A stretch of DNA of 23,121 nt from JARRLC01 sp050290865. GTDB lineage: Bacteria; Pseudomonadota; Alphaproteobacteria; Rhizobiales; Rhodomicrobiaceae. The notes under the pieces were generated by a model. That model ran no database searches. It was not told the origin of the DNA and saw nothing but the letters and a program-made list of their open reading frames with translations. The DNA lies in assembly GCA_050290865.1 (NCBI GenBank), contig JBNKIW010000041.1, positions 1 to 23,121 of the forward strand. The letters run 5' to 3'. A program made the translations under genes and the position numbers. Below, one piece after another: positions 8,842-17,333 of the stretch. How positions within the stretch are numbered: the stretch's first letter is position 1; each line of letters opens with the position of its first letter.

Positions 8842-9654
8842 CTAACAAAACCGCACGAGATTAGCGAATACCTCGGGCGTCAACAGCTCGCGCGGGGTTT
8901 TGGGACGATAATCGATGGCTTCGACCGAGCAGTTGACTCCGAGCGGCCCGAGCTTGCGGCCCTCACGGCTGGCATTGTGGATGTGACCGTGCAGATTCAC
9001 CCAGCTCCCGCCGGGCATGCGTTCCGCCGCAACCGGCCAGTGCGAACATCCGAAATTCACCCGATCCGGCAGGCGCTTCCAGTCGATGATGCCAGCCATG
9101 TCACCATGGTCCTCGGTGATCCAGGCTTGTAGAAGGCCGAGCGGCAGCGAAAAGGCCAACGAAGCGGCGGCGCCTGCGGCCGCCCAGGCCTCCGGTTTGG
9201 CGCCCTTGGTGTCGTGATTGCCAACGACCGTCAGTTGTCTGCCGCCAAAAGCGGAGGCGATCCTGCGCTGGACCTGAAGCGGGTTTTTCAGCGCCATGTC
9301 ACCGAGGCAGACGACAAAATCAGACTGCGCCATGGCCTCCTCGAGGTTCGCCCAGAGCACACGGTTCATGTCTTCGACGGTCAGGAAGGCGTTCCGGTCC
9401 GCCAGCCGCCGGATGTTGTCATGCTCGAAATGCGGATCCGACCAGAAGCGAACCGTCTTGCCCGCCTCAATCATGGCGCCGATATCCGGGAGCGGATCTC
9501 TCCGCGCCTTCCACAGCGCGTCCAGAAACGCCAGACTCTTGTCACCGATCGCGCGGTATGTCCCGCCCCGGCCTTCAAGGGGGGTAACCGCATGGTCGCG
9601 CAACGCCTCAGCCCAGGCCTTGTCGAGTTGTTCCAAATTGACCATACCGCTCAT
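8842..9654 (-). CDS. Calcineurin-like metallophosphoesterase
   Basis: This 270-residue protein has the full dinuclear metal-binding set of the calcineurin-like phosphoesterase superfamily: Asp73 and His75 in SDPHFEHDN, GDM at 118-120, GNHD at 145-148, His205 in CSHWP, and GHIH at 223-226. It resembles small phage- and plasmid-associated phosphoesterases. About 65 N-terminal residues precede the domain and are of unknown role. AGGA eight bases before the ATG supports the start. It lies 74 nt downstream of the EF-Tu gene on the same strand, so the two may be co-transcribed. The substrate (phosphoester, cyclic nucleotide or nucleic acid) cannot be deduced. Confidence 0.88.
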   Translation of the reverse strand: MSGMVNLEQLDKAWAEALRDHAVTPLEGRGGTYRAIGDKSLAFLDALWKARRDPLPDIGAMIEAGKTVRFWSDPHFEHDNIRRLADRNAFLTVEDMNRVLWANLEEAMAQSDFVVCLGDMALKNPLQVQRRIASAFGGRQLTVVGNHDTKGAKPEAWAAAGAAASLAFSLPLGLLQAWITEDHGDMAGIIDWKRLPDRVNFGCSHWPVAAERMPGGSWVNLHGHIHNASREGRKLGPLGVNCSVEAIDYRPKTPRELLTPEVFANLVRFC

Positions 9655-9728
9655 ACTGCGTTCCTATTGCCGTCAATGGATGGAGGCCGGGAACGCTGGT
9701 CCCCGCCCTCCACTTACGTTCTCGCGGC

Positions 9729-10931
9729 CTACTCGACGATCCGCGTCACGATGCCGTGGCCGACCGTGCGGTTGCCCTCACGGAAGGCAAAGCGCGACTT
9801 GGCCTCAAGCGCGACCGGCTTGTACAGCTCCACCACCAGGGTGGTGCTGTCGCCCGGCATGACCATGCCGCCACCCGGGAGTTCCACGGCGCCGGTGACA
9901 TCGGTCGTGCGGAAGTAGAACTGCGGACGGTAATTGCCGAAAAACGGCTTGTGACGTCCGCCTTCCTCCTTCGTCAGCACATAGACCTCGGCCTCGAACT
10001 TCAGGTGAGGCTTCACGGCGCCGGGCCGGGTCAGCACCTGTCCACGCTCGACCGCATCCAGGGCGATCCCGCGCAGGAGGCACCCGACATTGTCGCCGGC
10101 TTCGCCCGCATCGAGGATCTTGCTGAAGGTCTCGATGCTGGTGACCACCGACTTTTGCGTCGCGCGCAGCCCGACGATCTCCACCTCGTCGCCGTTCTTC
10201 ACCACGCCGCGCTCGATAAGCCCGGTCACGACGGTGCCGCGCCCGGAAATCGAGCGCACACCTTCGATCGGCATCAGGAACGGGCGGTCGTTGGCGCGCT
10301 GGGGCAGCGGGATATGGCTGTCCAACGCTTCCAACAGCCTGAGGATCGCATCGCCGCCGAGCGGCCCCTTCTCGCCCTGAAGTGCCTTGCAGGCCGAGCC
10401 GCGCACGATCGGCGTGGCCTCGCCATCAAAGCCGTACTGCGAGAGCAGCTCGCGCACCTCCAGCTCGATAAGGTCCAGCAACTCGCCGTCCTCCACGAGA
10501 TCGCACTTGTTCAGGAAGACCACGATCCGCGGCACACCAACCTGACGCGCCAGAATGACGTGCTCGCGCGTCTGCGGCATGGCACCATCATCGGCCGACA
10601 CCAGCAGGATCGCACCATCCATCTGTGCAGCGCCCGTGATCATGTTCTTCACGTAATCGGCGTGCCCGGGACAGTCGATATGCGCATAGTGCCGGTTGGC
10701 GCTCTCATATTCGACGTGACCGGGCGCGATCGTCATGATCTTGGTGTCGTCACGCGTACCTTGTGCCGCCGACGCCTTGGCGACTTGCGTATACGAGACG
10801 AACTTGCCCCAGCCGTGATCGGCGGAGACTTTCGTCAGCGCTGCCGTCAGCGTCGTCTTGCCATGGTCCACGTGGCCGATCGTGCCCACATTGCAGTGCG
10901 GCTTGATGCGATTGAATTTCTCCTTGGCCAT
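9729..10931 (-). CDS. tuf: Divergent elongation factor Tu
   Basis: This is a complete 400-residue EF-Tu, the GTPase that delivers aminoacyl-tRNA to the ribosome. GTPase motifs are present: GHVDHGKT at 19-26, DCPGHADY at 86-93, NKCD at 141-144 and GSA at 178-180. Domains 2 and 3 are full length and end in GIVTRIVE. Switch I is abnormal. The nearly universal KARGITI is replaced by a stretch ending DDTKIMTI, about five residues longer than in E. coli; only the Mg-binding Thr (Thr67) is kept. Arg230 of E. coli aligns with Leu238. GAGG seven bases before the ATG supports the start. The neighbours are not the usual ribosomal-protein, secE/nusG or tRNA genes, so this is probably an extra, horizontally acquired paralogue rather than the housekeeping copy. 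Confidence 0.93.
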   Translation of the reverse strand: MAKEKFNRIKPHCNVGTIGHVDHGKTTLTAALTKVSADHGWGKFVSYTQVAKASAAQGTRDDTKIMTIAPGHVEYESANRHYAHIDCPGHADYVKNMITGAAQMDGAILLVSADDGAMPQTREHVILARQVGVPRIVVFLNKCDLVEDGELLDLIELEVRELLSQYGFDGEATPIVRGSACKALQGEKGPLGGDAILRLLEALDSHIPLPQRANDRPFLMPIEGVRSISGRGTVVTGLIERGVVKNGDEVEIVGLRATQKSVVTSIETFSKILDAGEAGDNVGCLLRGIALDAVERGQVLTRPGAVKPHLKFEAEVYVLTKEEGGRHKPFFGNYRPQFYFRTTDVTGAVELPGGGMVMPGDSTTLVVELYKPVALEAKSRFAFREGNRTVGHGIVTRIVE

Positions 10932-11259
10932 GGGACTACCTCGTGGCTTTGTTTGCCGCCGCGATCAAATGAGCATCGCGGAGGGCGCCCTCGTGGTTTG
11001 GATGACACGGCTCGCGGGCACACGAGAGCCAACATGCCCGGAGCCGCGCTTTGCGTCCGGGGCTGGCTTGGCCAGGTATGGCGAGGATCAGGTCCGGAGC
11101 AAAAGACGGGCGGCCAGAGACTCTGGGGTCTCTGTCATCGGTGCCGATGTTGGCTGGTTGAGCCGCCGCATGGGTGCTGGTTCCGGTGTTGGAAATTCCG
11201 AGATTGGAAAATAGCGCCGGATGCGGTGGACGGCAATATCTATTTGTGTGCGGACAAGG
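10932..11259. other. Gap upstream of EF-Tu gene
   Basis: I see no gene here. The tuf promoter must lie in this stretch on the minus strand, but no convincing -35/-10 pair was found. The GC content stays high and no strong repeat is visible. Confidence 0.4.
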
Positions 11260-11731
11260 CGCGGGTACGGGGAAGACGGTGCAGCAATGGTCCGGAGCCC
11301 CTCATCGTCGAGCTGCGCAGTGCCTGCGACGAAAGCTATTATGCCGCCGCGGTGATCGAAACCTGGCTGCGCGGCGACATCGAAATCCGCGGGCGCCGCG
11401 AGCCTGCTGCCCGGCGCGACATTGGCATACTTGACCCCCGAATCCGCGAGGACGCGATGAATGTACTCCGAGTGCGACTGAGCGCTTTCACCCGAGCAGC
11501 CTGCAGGACGATGACGTGCGCATCCCGACGATCAAAGGGGCAAGGGGAGTGCAGTTTCGCGTCGTAGTACTCCTGTGGGCCGATCTGCTTCCCTTCGCTG
11601 CGCAAGCGGATGAGCGCAGCGAACTCCACGTTGCCATGACGCGGGCCGAGGACCCGGTTGTCATCCTCCATTCGGAGCGTTCCATCTACATCGATGAACT
11701 GCGCGCCAACATAAGTGGGCTCGCTCTTTGA
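11260..11731 (+). pseudogene. UvrD-like helicase, C-terminal remnant
   Basis: Two reading frames together reproduce the end of a superfamily 1 (UvrD/ATP-binding) helicase. The first frame gives GPEPLIVELRSACDES, then AAAVIETWLRGD and DIGILDPRIRED, matching the stretch before motif V. The second frame gives VRIPTIKGARGVQFRVVVLL and ELHVAMTRAEDPVVIL, matching motif V and the VALTRA motif VI. The usual HSAKGLEF is degraded to IKGARGVQF. The frame changes at about 11480-11490, and no N-terminal half with Walker A/B exists upstream. It is therefore a truncated, frameshifted relic, convergent with the repeat-protein gene and divergent from tuf. Confidence 0.7.
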
Positions 11732-11800
11732 TTACGCCAGTGAGTGGTCCTGGCTAGGGGCGTCATGGTTAAAGCGGCGGACAGGGCGAAGCGGCGGCTT

Positions 11801-11880
11801 ACTAGCTAACAACTGCCGCAAGTTCGGACCACCGTTAGCATCAGCTTTTGGAGCATGCCTCATCGGTGGGTGAGGCACAC
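11801..11880 (+). repeat. Dispersed short repeat, copy A (degenerate)
   Basis: The stretch contains GGACCACC, then TTTTGGAGCAT and CCTCATCGGTGGG. It aligns with the copies at about 17.5, 19.6 and 21.8 kb, best with the last one, which also has TTTTGGAGCAT and CCTCATCGTGG followed by TGAGGC. It is the most diverged copy in its left half. Its origin is probably a decayed mobile element end; that is inference. Confidence 0.4.
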
Positions 11881-11926
11881 GCACCGCGCTATGGCTTGCG
11901 AGGTGCGTGTTAGTTTCTCTGGTCCG
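11825..11926. other. Three-stem folding element between convergent genes
   Basis: An outer stem CGGACCA (11825-11831) with TGGTCCG (11920-11926) encloses two perfect hairpins. One is TGCCTCA 11856-11862 with TGAGGCA 11871-11877. The other is ACACGCACC 11877-11885 with GGTGCGTGT 11902-11910; the two share the boundary base 11877. The element lies between the helicase relic and the 3' end of the repeat-protein gene. It may be a terminator-like structure, a folded mobile-element end or a structured RNA. There is no strong U tract on either side. Confidence 0.45.
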
Positions 11927-11961
11927 CCAACTCTCTCCTGCGCAGCATTTTTAGGAGAGCG

Positions 11962-14733
11962 CTACTCCCGGTTGATCTTCTGACTTAGAACAATTCCTAA
12001 ACTCACCCCGAACACCCACCCGAATAGCATCTCAAGCGTGAAGAGCATATCAAGCAGCTCAGGCAAATTATTCCTATCTATCGGAATTTCTATTGCAATT
12101 CCTCCAGGAACCGGTAGGGCAATGCTGTCAATTTCTTCTGGCACCTTGAAGGCCCAATAGCGTCTTTCTCCTAGACCCATTATCGGCAGCATTGCATCTG
12201 CCGACAATTTGAAAGCACTAAATTGCGGACACTCGGTCTGCAATAATTTAGTCTCCGTCTTCAGATCATTATCCGTCACGGGGGTATCGCGCTTCCAGCG
12301 GGCAGCGATCAGCTTATCTTGCGCGGATGAGCATTTCTCAAACAACGTATAATCCATTGCCGCTGCGCTAAACCTCACCCATCCATAACTATTCATTGCG
12401 TAATACGCAACACCACATGCAAACCATATCACTATAGATAGGTAAAACACACGGCTCCACAAATATCCATATCCAATAATGCTCCAAGCACGCCATAATG
12501 AGCGATTCATGAGCTTCTTAGGCGGGTCTCTTCTTTCTTTTTCAATGGCAATATGAACCGCTTCCGACGATTTGCCCATCGCCCGAAGCACTTTTATCAA
12601 TTGCTCATAGGGTTGAGGTTTGAATTCCTGTTCCCGCCCAAGCCACTTGCTCCGATTCTTGGCATCCAAGGGGGAATCGCCACCAATTTGGTCATACGTG
12701 AAGCCGTCGAGTAACACGTAGCATCGTAACTCGTTCGTTTGTTTTTTGGGATCCTCGGGACTCGAACCCTCCCGTATCGTTTCTATTTTCCAAGCCTCGG
12801 CATCGTCAACGAGCACGGCAACCCTGGCATCCCGTAAATCCAGCGTACCCCAACAAACGGGATGCCGCCCCGACCCCGGTGCTTTGCCGAACTTGAGAGC
12901 ACCTCCGATGACCGTCCGGCGAAGTTTCAATGCCTCATCGCAGCGGATGGCGTCTCCCCCCTTGGGAGGGGTGCTCATTTCTTTGGGCCGCGCGTTTATG
13001 AAGTGCCCGCCTTCGCAGTCGAAGTCACCCTCGACGATAGCACCGGAAAAATCCACTGCGCCGAACGCCTTGAAATGGCGATCTTGCTTATTCGTCTGGG
13101 GGATGTCTTCCGCATTCGTTGATGGTGAGCTTCCAAGAAGTACGGCTCCCGTCACGTGCATCCCTTCACAGGATAGCGCTTTTCCGCCTTTGCTGCGAAT
13201 AGTTGCATGTGACGCATCGAAATTGCCGCCAACGTTCGCCCGGCGGAAAGCTACCTCACCTTTGGCTTCAAAATCCTTATAAAGCAATATACTGCCTTCC
13301 ACTCTCATACGGCTGCACAGCAAGGCAGACGTGTCCCGCCGCGATGCTTCAGAAAGCCGCATACGGGCAGAGTGACACTCAAAGCTTCCCGATATCTGTG
13401 CGTCGATAAAGCATATCTCCCCCTTGGCGTCGAACATAGCCTTTATTTGTTCGCATTTGCGAAAGTAGACGCTGCCACCAACCTTGACACCCTGGCAATC
13501 TATTGAGCGAAAATTTCTTTCCATCGCTTCGTTCGTTCACAAACGTGCCGCCATCGCATTCAAGATTGCCACCGATCGTAGCGCGGCGGAATGCAACACG
13601 TCCCTCGGCCTTGAACTGCTGATGCAGGAAGACCGTACCAGCCACTTTCATCCTGCTGCACAAAAGTGCGTTACCATTGGCATTGTGAATAGATGCGTTG
13701 TGGCATTCGAAGCTTCCGGCAATTTCTGTGTCGATGAAACAGATCTCGCCAAAGGCTATGAAGTTTTGCGGAGGTTTACTGCCGATCGATGTTCCTTCGT
13801 CCCTATCCCTTTCATGAGGACGAAAATACACGCTGCCCCCGATCTTCGCTCCCTGGCAATCGATAGCGCGTTTGTTCCGGTCCGGTGCCGCCGTATACTC
13901 GACTTTCTTAAACCTGCCCCCGGAGTACTCGAAATTGCCGCCGATGCTTGCACCTCGAAAAACGATTGGGCCGTTCGCCTGAAAGTTCTGGTGCAGAAAA
14001 ACACCCCCACGGATTATTGCGCGGCTACCAAAGATCGCGGTTCCGTTTTCGTTGGGGGGCTTACCTTTCCTGTGCCCAAATATTGCCTCGTGACATTCCA
14101 GACTCCCGCGAATATCGGCATCGACAAGGTCCATGCCGTTCTCGGCCTCAAAAACATCCCGCGCCCCCCGTCATCCTGTTGTTTGTAGCGGAGGTACAAG
14201 CTTCCCTCGATCCGGGCGCGCCGGGCCTCAATGCCCCCAGCGACATAGCTTCCCTGAAGATCAATGGTGCGGGTATGGGCATCCCGAAGGATGATGTCGC
14301 CATCAATGTGACAACGCTGAAGCACAATCCGTCCGACATTTTTGCAACTCTCGAGGTCGATATCTTTGGTTGTCAGGGTTGCATCCAAGTCGCGCTTTCC
14401 AGCCAGAGGATAGCCAATCCAGGCTCCCTCGACCTGCACCCCTTTTTCATGAACGGGGTGTGTGCCGTCTCCACCAAGCGCCAGGAACCGGATAAAGGCA
14501 GACCGAATAAAGCCAGGGCGCTCCGTTGAACCGCCCTTGCCCTCGGGTAAGCTCACACATGGGCGTCTCTTATCGACAACGTAAACGCTGCCATTTTTTG
14601 CGTGGATAAGCAGGGCCTCTTCCGCAGGGTATAGGCCGTTAAGGGTTCCTTCGTACACCCCGGAGAAGTCAACCAATGAGCGCCCGGTGGGCTTCTCGGA
14701 AGCCGCGCAACCGGATGAAGCTGCTTCTCGCAC
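11962..14733 (-). pseudogene. Membrane-anchored beta-helix-type repeat protein, two frameshifts
   Basis: The gene belongs to a widespread uncharacterised family often mislabelled oxidoreductase. The N-terminus has the family signature FIRFLALGGDGTHPVHEKGV. It is followed by many imperfect units of about 20 residues such as GEICFIDAQISGSFECHSA and GEVAFRRANVGGNF, which predict a right-handed beta-helix. The C-terminus carries PYEQLIKVLRAMG, one membrane helix around IIGYGYLWSRVFYLSIVIWF, a loop, and a second near the end (MLFGWVFGVSLGIVL). I place the start at GTG 14733, since AGGAGG lies seven bases upstream. The reading frame changes at a G6 run (plus-strand C6, 14164-14169) and returns at a T4 run (plus-strand A4, 13510-13513). 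The net length is 923 codons if both are restored. These are either real mutations or sequencing errors. The function is unknown. Confidence 0.75.
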
Positions 14734-14758
14734 AATACACCTCCTCGTTGTGCCATGC

Positions 14759-14786
14759 ATAATGGTATATAATTCTATAAAAACAA
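14759..14786 (-). promoter_or_regulatory. Possible promoter of the repeat-protein gene
   Basis: On the minus strand TTGTTT (plus 14781-14786) and CATTAT (plus 14759-14764) are separated by 16 bases in locally AT-rich DNA just upstream of the AGGAGG ribosome-binding site. Each box matches the sigma-70 consensus only partly. Confidence 0.3.
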
Positions 14787-15036
14787 GTGAGTGCCTTCAG
14801 AACATTAGCGTTCATTTCAGAGTGACAATGAATATAGCACGCCGTTAATGGGACTAATACGTAGAATACGCAATGCAATCTGCGGCACATGCGGCATCGT
14901 TACAGCGTGCGCGCCGTGCAATCTGCGCAAGGGCGGCGACATGCCCACCAGAAACTATGCGGGACGGCAGCGAGCGTGTAGCAGCTTCGCCGTAGTGTAA
15001 AACCGATGGAGTTGCCCGTATGCCCGAAGCCGATGA
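14787..15036. other. Gap without recognisable gene
   Basis: The left part is AT-rich and the right part GC-rich. I see no gene or clear terminal inverted repeat belonging to the IS110 fragment that follows. Confidence 0.35.
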
Positions 15037-15596
15037 TCTGAGCCGGTCGCTGATTCCTTTGAACAGAATAGTACGCTGGTGGCGGTGCTGGAGATGAGCC
15101 AGCAGGCTTGGCTGGCGGCCTGCGTCGTCCTCGGCATCCCCCGAAAAAGCTGTCTCCCGATCCGGAAGCGCTGCTGCAATTGCTGGAACGCTGGCGGGCT
15201 CTGGCGGTGCAGTCCGGGCGGCCGGTCACGTGCATCGTTCTGGCGTTCGAGGCTGGCCGGGACGGGGTCTGGCCAGCACGATGGTTGCGCGCTCGCGGCA
15301 TCGAGACCTACGTTATCCATTCCTCGAGCGTCGCGGTTTCGCACGAGCACCGCCGTGCGAGGACCGACCGTCTCGACACTGAAATGCTGATCCGGGTGTT
15401 TCTGGGCTGGCTGCGCGGTGAGCCCCGGCACTGCAAATTGGTGGCAATTCCGTCGCTTGAGGAAGAGGATGCCAAGCGTTCCGGCCGTGAACGCGAGAGT
15501 CTCGTTGGCGAACGGACGCGGATCATCACCGCACGAATATCGGCGCTCGCCCGGCTGGGCATCCGCGGCTTCAAGCCGGAGCTGCAAAGAACTCTT
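15037..15596 (+). pseudogene. IS110-family transposase fragment
   Basis: The N-terminal and middle part of an IS110-family DEDD transposase is recognisable: FEQNSTLVAVLEMSQQAWL, SPDPEALLQLLERW, IVLAFEAGRDG, RARTDRLDTEMLIRVFLGWL, ESLVGERTRI and LARLGIRGFKPEL. The segment RTDRLDTE is the usual catalytic region. There is no start codon in frame before the homology. A frameshift falls in an A5 run at 15144-15148, where a sixth A would restore IPRKKLSPD. The C-terminal half is missing: homology ends near 15596, where the antisense hypothetical gene begins. It is a dead remnant. Confidence 0.85.
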
Positions 15597-15865
15597 GCCA
15601 TTCGCCGTTGCCACATTCGGCGAGCGCCTCCGGGAAGCTGGCGAAGCCAGTTTTCTTGCCGAAGGCAGCGGGAACGCCAATGGGGATGTCGAACCCAGCC
15701 AGCACAGTCCCCCCCACCGAAAAGCCAGTTGCCGATGAATTCGGGCGCTGCGGGCACGCGCCGCGGTGAAGTCACCCACCACCCTTCCGGCGCAGTTTCG
15801 GCAGAGCACATCCACTTCTTGCGCCTGTCAGTGCTCCAATCGGCGTGAACAACGCGATCAAACAT
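15588..15865 (-). pseudogene. Hypothetical gene (possibly DUF429-like), 3' truncated and frameshifted
   Basis: From ATG 15865 the product begins MFDRVVHADWSTDRRKKWM and runs to FIGNWLFGGG. At a G7 run (plus-strand C7, 15709-15715) the frame must shift by one base to continue as TVLAGFDIPIGVPAAFGKK, then TGFASFPEALAECG and GEWQEFFAAP. The pattern ADWS followed by GFDIPIG resembles predicted RNase H-fold hypothetical proteins; the family name is inference. Homology stops at the point where the IS110 fragment begins on the other strand, so about two thirds of the gene is lost. Confidence 0.55.
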
Positions 15866-15986
15866 GGGGACACCCCTTTTTGAGTGCAGCCCTTGGCCTC
15901 ACCGTCAGAGCGCGCACCTTCGCAGCAATCGCTGGACAGTTGGCGCGCGTGGCCGCAGCGGTTCCAGCGCATCGGATGGTCGCCTG

Positions 15987-16205
15987 TCAACGAATGCCAG
16001 AAACCATCGTCCGGTACCGGTCGATCACCTCTGCCTAATGCGGCTGCATAGCCTGTCCGCCCCATTGCTCCATCGACGACTGCCAGGGGTCGATAATGCC
16101 TGTCGAAACGCCGGAGAGTTCCTCGATTACCGCCAGCCCACAATAGGGGACGTGTGTCGCCGAGTAGCCCCCTTCATGCGCAACCACGATTCGAGTCGGC
16201 GCTTC
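15987..16205 (-). pseudogene. Histone deacetylase-family protein, C-terminal remnant
   Basis: The minus strand encodes RIVVAHEGGYSATHVPYCGL and AVIEELSGV, the C-terminal signature of class II histone-deacetylase/acetoin-utilisation family zinc amidohydrolases, including the Tyr of the GGY motif. The frame continues past an in-frame TAG at 16035-16037 (probably once CAG) as AEVIDRYRTMVSGIR to a natural stop at 15987. No upstream catalytic part (HxH, metal-binding Asp) is present. It is a truncated relic with a nonsense mutation. Confidence 0.7.
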
Positions 16206-16540
16206 GCCCGATGTCCGAGCCACGTTTACTTTGGGACCGTTGCCAACTGCAATACGGCGGTACGACGGGCGGTGGAAAGCGCAGGCCCAATTGCCGCCGC
16301 GGTCCCCCCCTTCGGCCCGCGAAGTGCTCCCACCCGCGAATGACTGTTGTCGAGCGGAGAACGTTCCTGTCTTGAACATCAAGTCAGGGGCCGCTTATGG
16401 AGCAGCGCCGTCTACCAATGCGCGTTGCTCCGATGATGCCTCTGCTGATGCTGGCGATGAACAGCTCTGAGAACTGCTGAGTTGACGACATACACCACAC
16501 GATTATAAGACGCCACCAGGCGCAACCACTGATTGGGTGC
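16206..16540. other. Gap without recognisable gene
   Basis: Short open frames exist on both strands, but none has a recognisable motif or ribosome-binding site. The composition shifts from GC-rich on the left to mixed on the right, just before the 261-residue orphan gene. Confidence 0.35.
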
Positions 16541-17326
16541 ATGAACATGGCACGGTGGACATTCTTTGGCCGGATACATCCGGAACGGTTTCCGCTTAAT
16601 TTCGGGCCAATACCTGACTGGACCTCTCGCGCTCTTGATTTATGCTATCGAATAGGATTCCGCATCGTCAATGGGCAGGTTATTGCCACCGTTGCAGTTG
16701 ACGAAGGGCACGTTGATGAAGCCACTATGCCGACACTTCGCAATCTCGTGGAAAATGATATTCGAGTTGCCACTGATCTTGCTGGCTTCCAATGGGGAGG
16801 TAGCTTTGATGTCGATATAAGCTCGGCAGTTTCAGACGAAGGCACTACAGTTGTTTTTGGGTCAACGATCCCGATACTAACCCATAAGCGACAGGGGCAG
16901 TCAAACTCTGTAGAGTCAGGACTGTTTTTTGATGCCGTGAATAGCATCCCAGCCCGAATGGTGCTTGCTAATTTCCGGCAAGCAATACGAAACCCGGTTG
17001 ACACCGCTTTCTTTTGCTACCGCGCGATTGAAGCGATGATGCAGGACGTGAAGACTCCTGACGAGCGCGGTAAGCGTCTCTCGAATTCGCAGGAAGGAGT
17101 TGTCTGGGAGCGCCTTCGGAATTTTCTTCACATAGACCGTACGGCGTTGAACGCGATCAAAGCTCATGCCAATGATCCCCGGCATGGCAGAGTGTCACAA
17201 ATAACTGATGCCGAACGGGCTAAGGTGTTCACGCTTACCGACGACATCATTAGGCGCTATTTGACGTTCTTGCGCGCACGAACACCCCTGTCGGCGTCGG
17301 ACTTTTCTCTCCTGACACATCCGTAG
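16541..17326 (+). CDS. Hypothetical protein, possible HEPN-like C-terminal domain
   Basis: I do not recognise the 261-residue protein with certainty. The N-terminal half (about 1-135) is predicted mostly beta strand. The C-terminal half is helical: TAFFCYRAIEAMMQDV at 155-170, WERLRNFLHIDRTALNAIK at 189-207, then ANDPRHGRV at 210-218 and TLTDDIIRRYLTFL at 231-244. A helix around FCYRAIE and a later Arg-x3-His (RNFLH) or RHG motif recall HEPN-type or Apea-HEPN proteins found in antiphage islands; this is a weak match. No signal peptide or membrane helix is seen. The ribosome-binding site is weak (TTGGGTGC), and the second Met at 16547 is also possible. The GC content is lower than in the neighbours. 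It stands alone among relics but is open throughout. Confidence 0.65.
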   Translation: MNMARWTFFGRIHPERFPLNFGPIPDWTSRALDLCYRIGFRIVNGQVIATVAVDEGHVDEATMPTLRNLVENDIRVATDLAGFQWGGSFDVDISSAVSDEGTTVVFGSTIPILTHKRQGQSNSVESGLFFDAVNSIPARMVLANFRQAIRNPVDTAFFCYRAIEAMMQDVKTPDERGKRLSNSQEGVVWERLRNFLHIDRTALNAIKAHANDPRHGRVSQITDAERAKVFTLTDDIIRRYLTFLRARTPLSASDFSLLTHP

Positions 17327-17333
17327 GTGAACC

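Noticed and set aside
11174..11434. Walker A-like GQGAGTGKT in a plus-strand frame
   Set aside because: It lies in a different frame from the helicase-like sequence, lacks any Walker B or fold context and is followed by low-complexity arginine-rich translation, so it is probably chance.
9756..11567. 603-codon open frame opposite the EF-Tu gene
   Set aside because: It is antisense to a clear tuf gene in GC-rich DNA, has no recognisable motif and merges into unrelated intergenic sequence.
11805..11839. GCTAAC ... GTTAGC pair considered as a second attC site
   Set aside because: The right box reads GTTAGCA, which breaks GTTRRRY, and the internal stem is short and lopsided.
12755..12775. tRNA-like T-arm string near GGGACTCGAACCC
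   Set aside because: It lies inside the repeat-protein coding sequence and no acceptor, D or anticodon stems can be formed around it.
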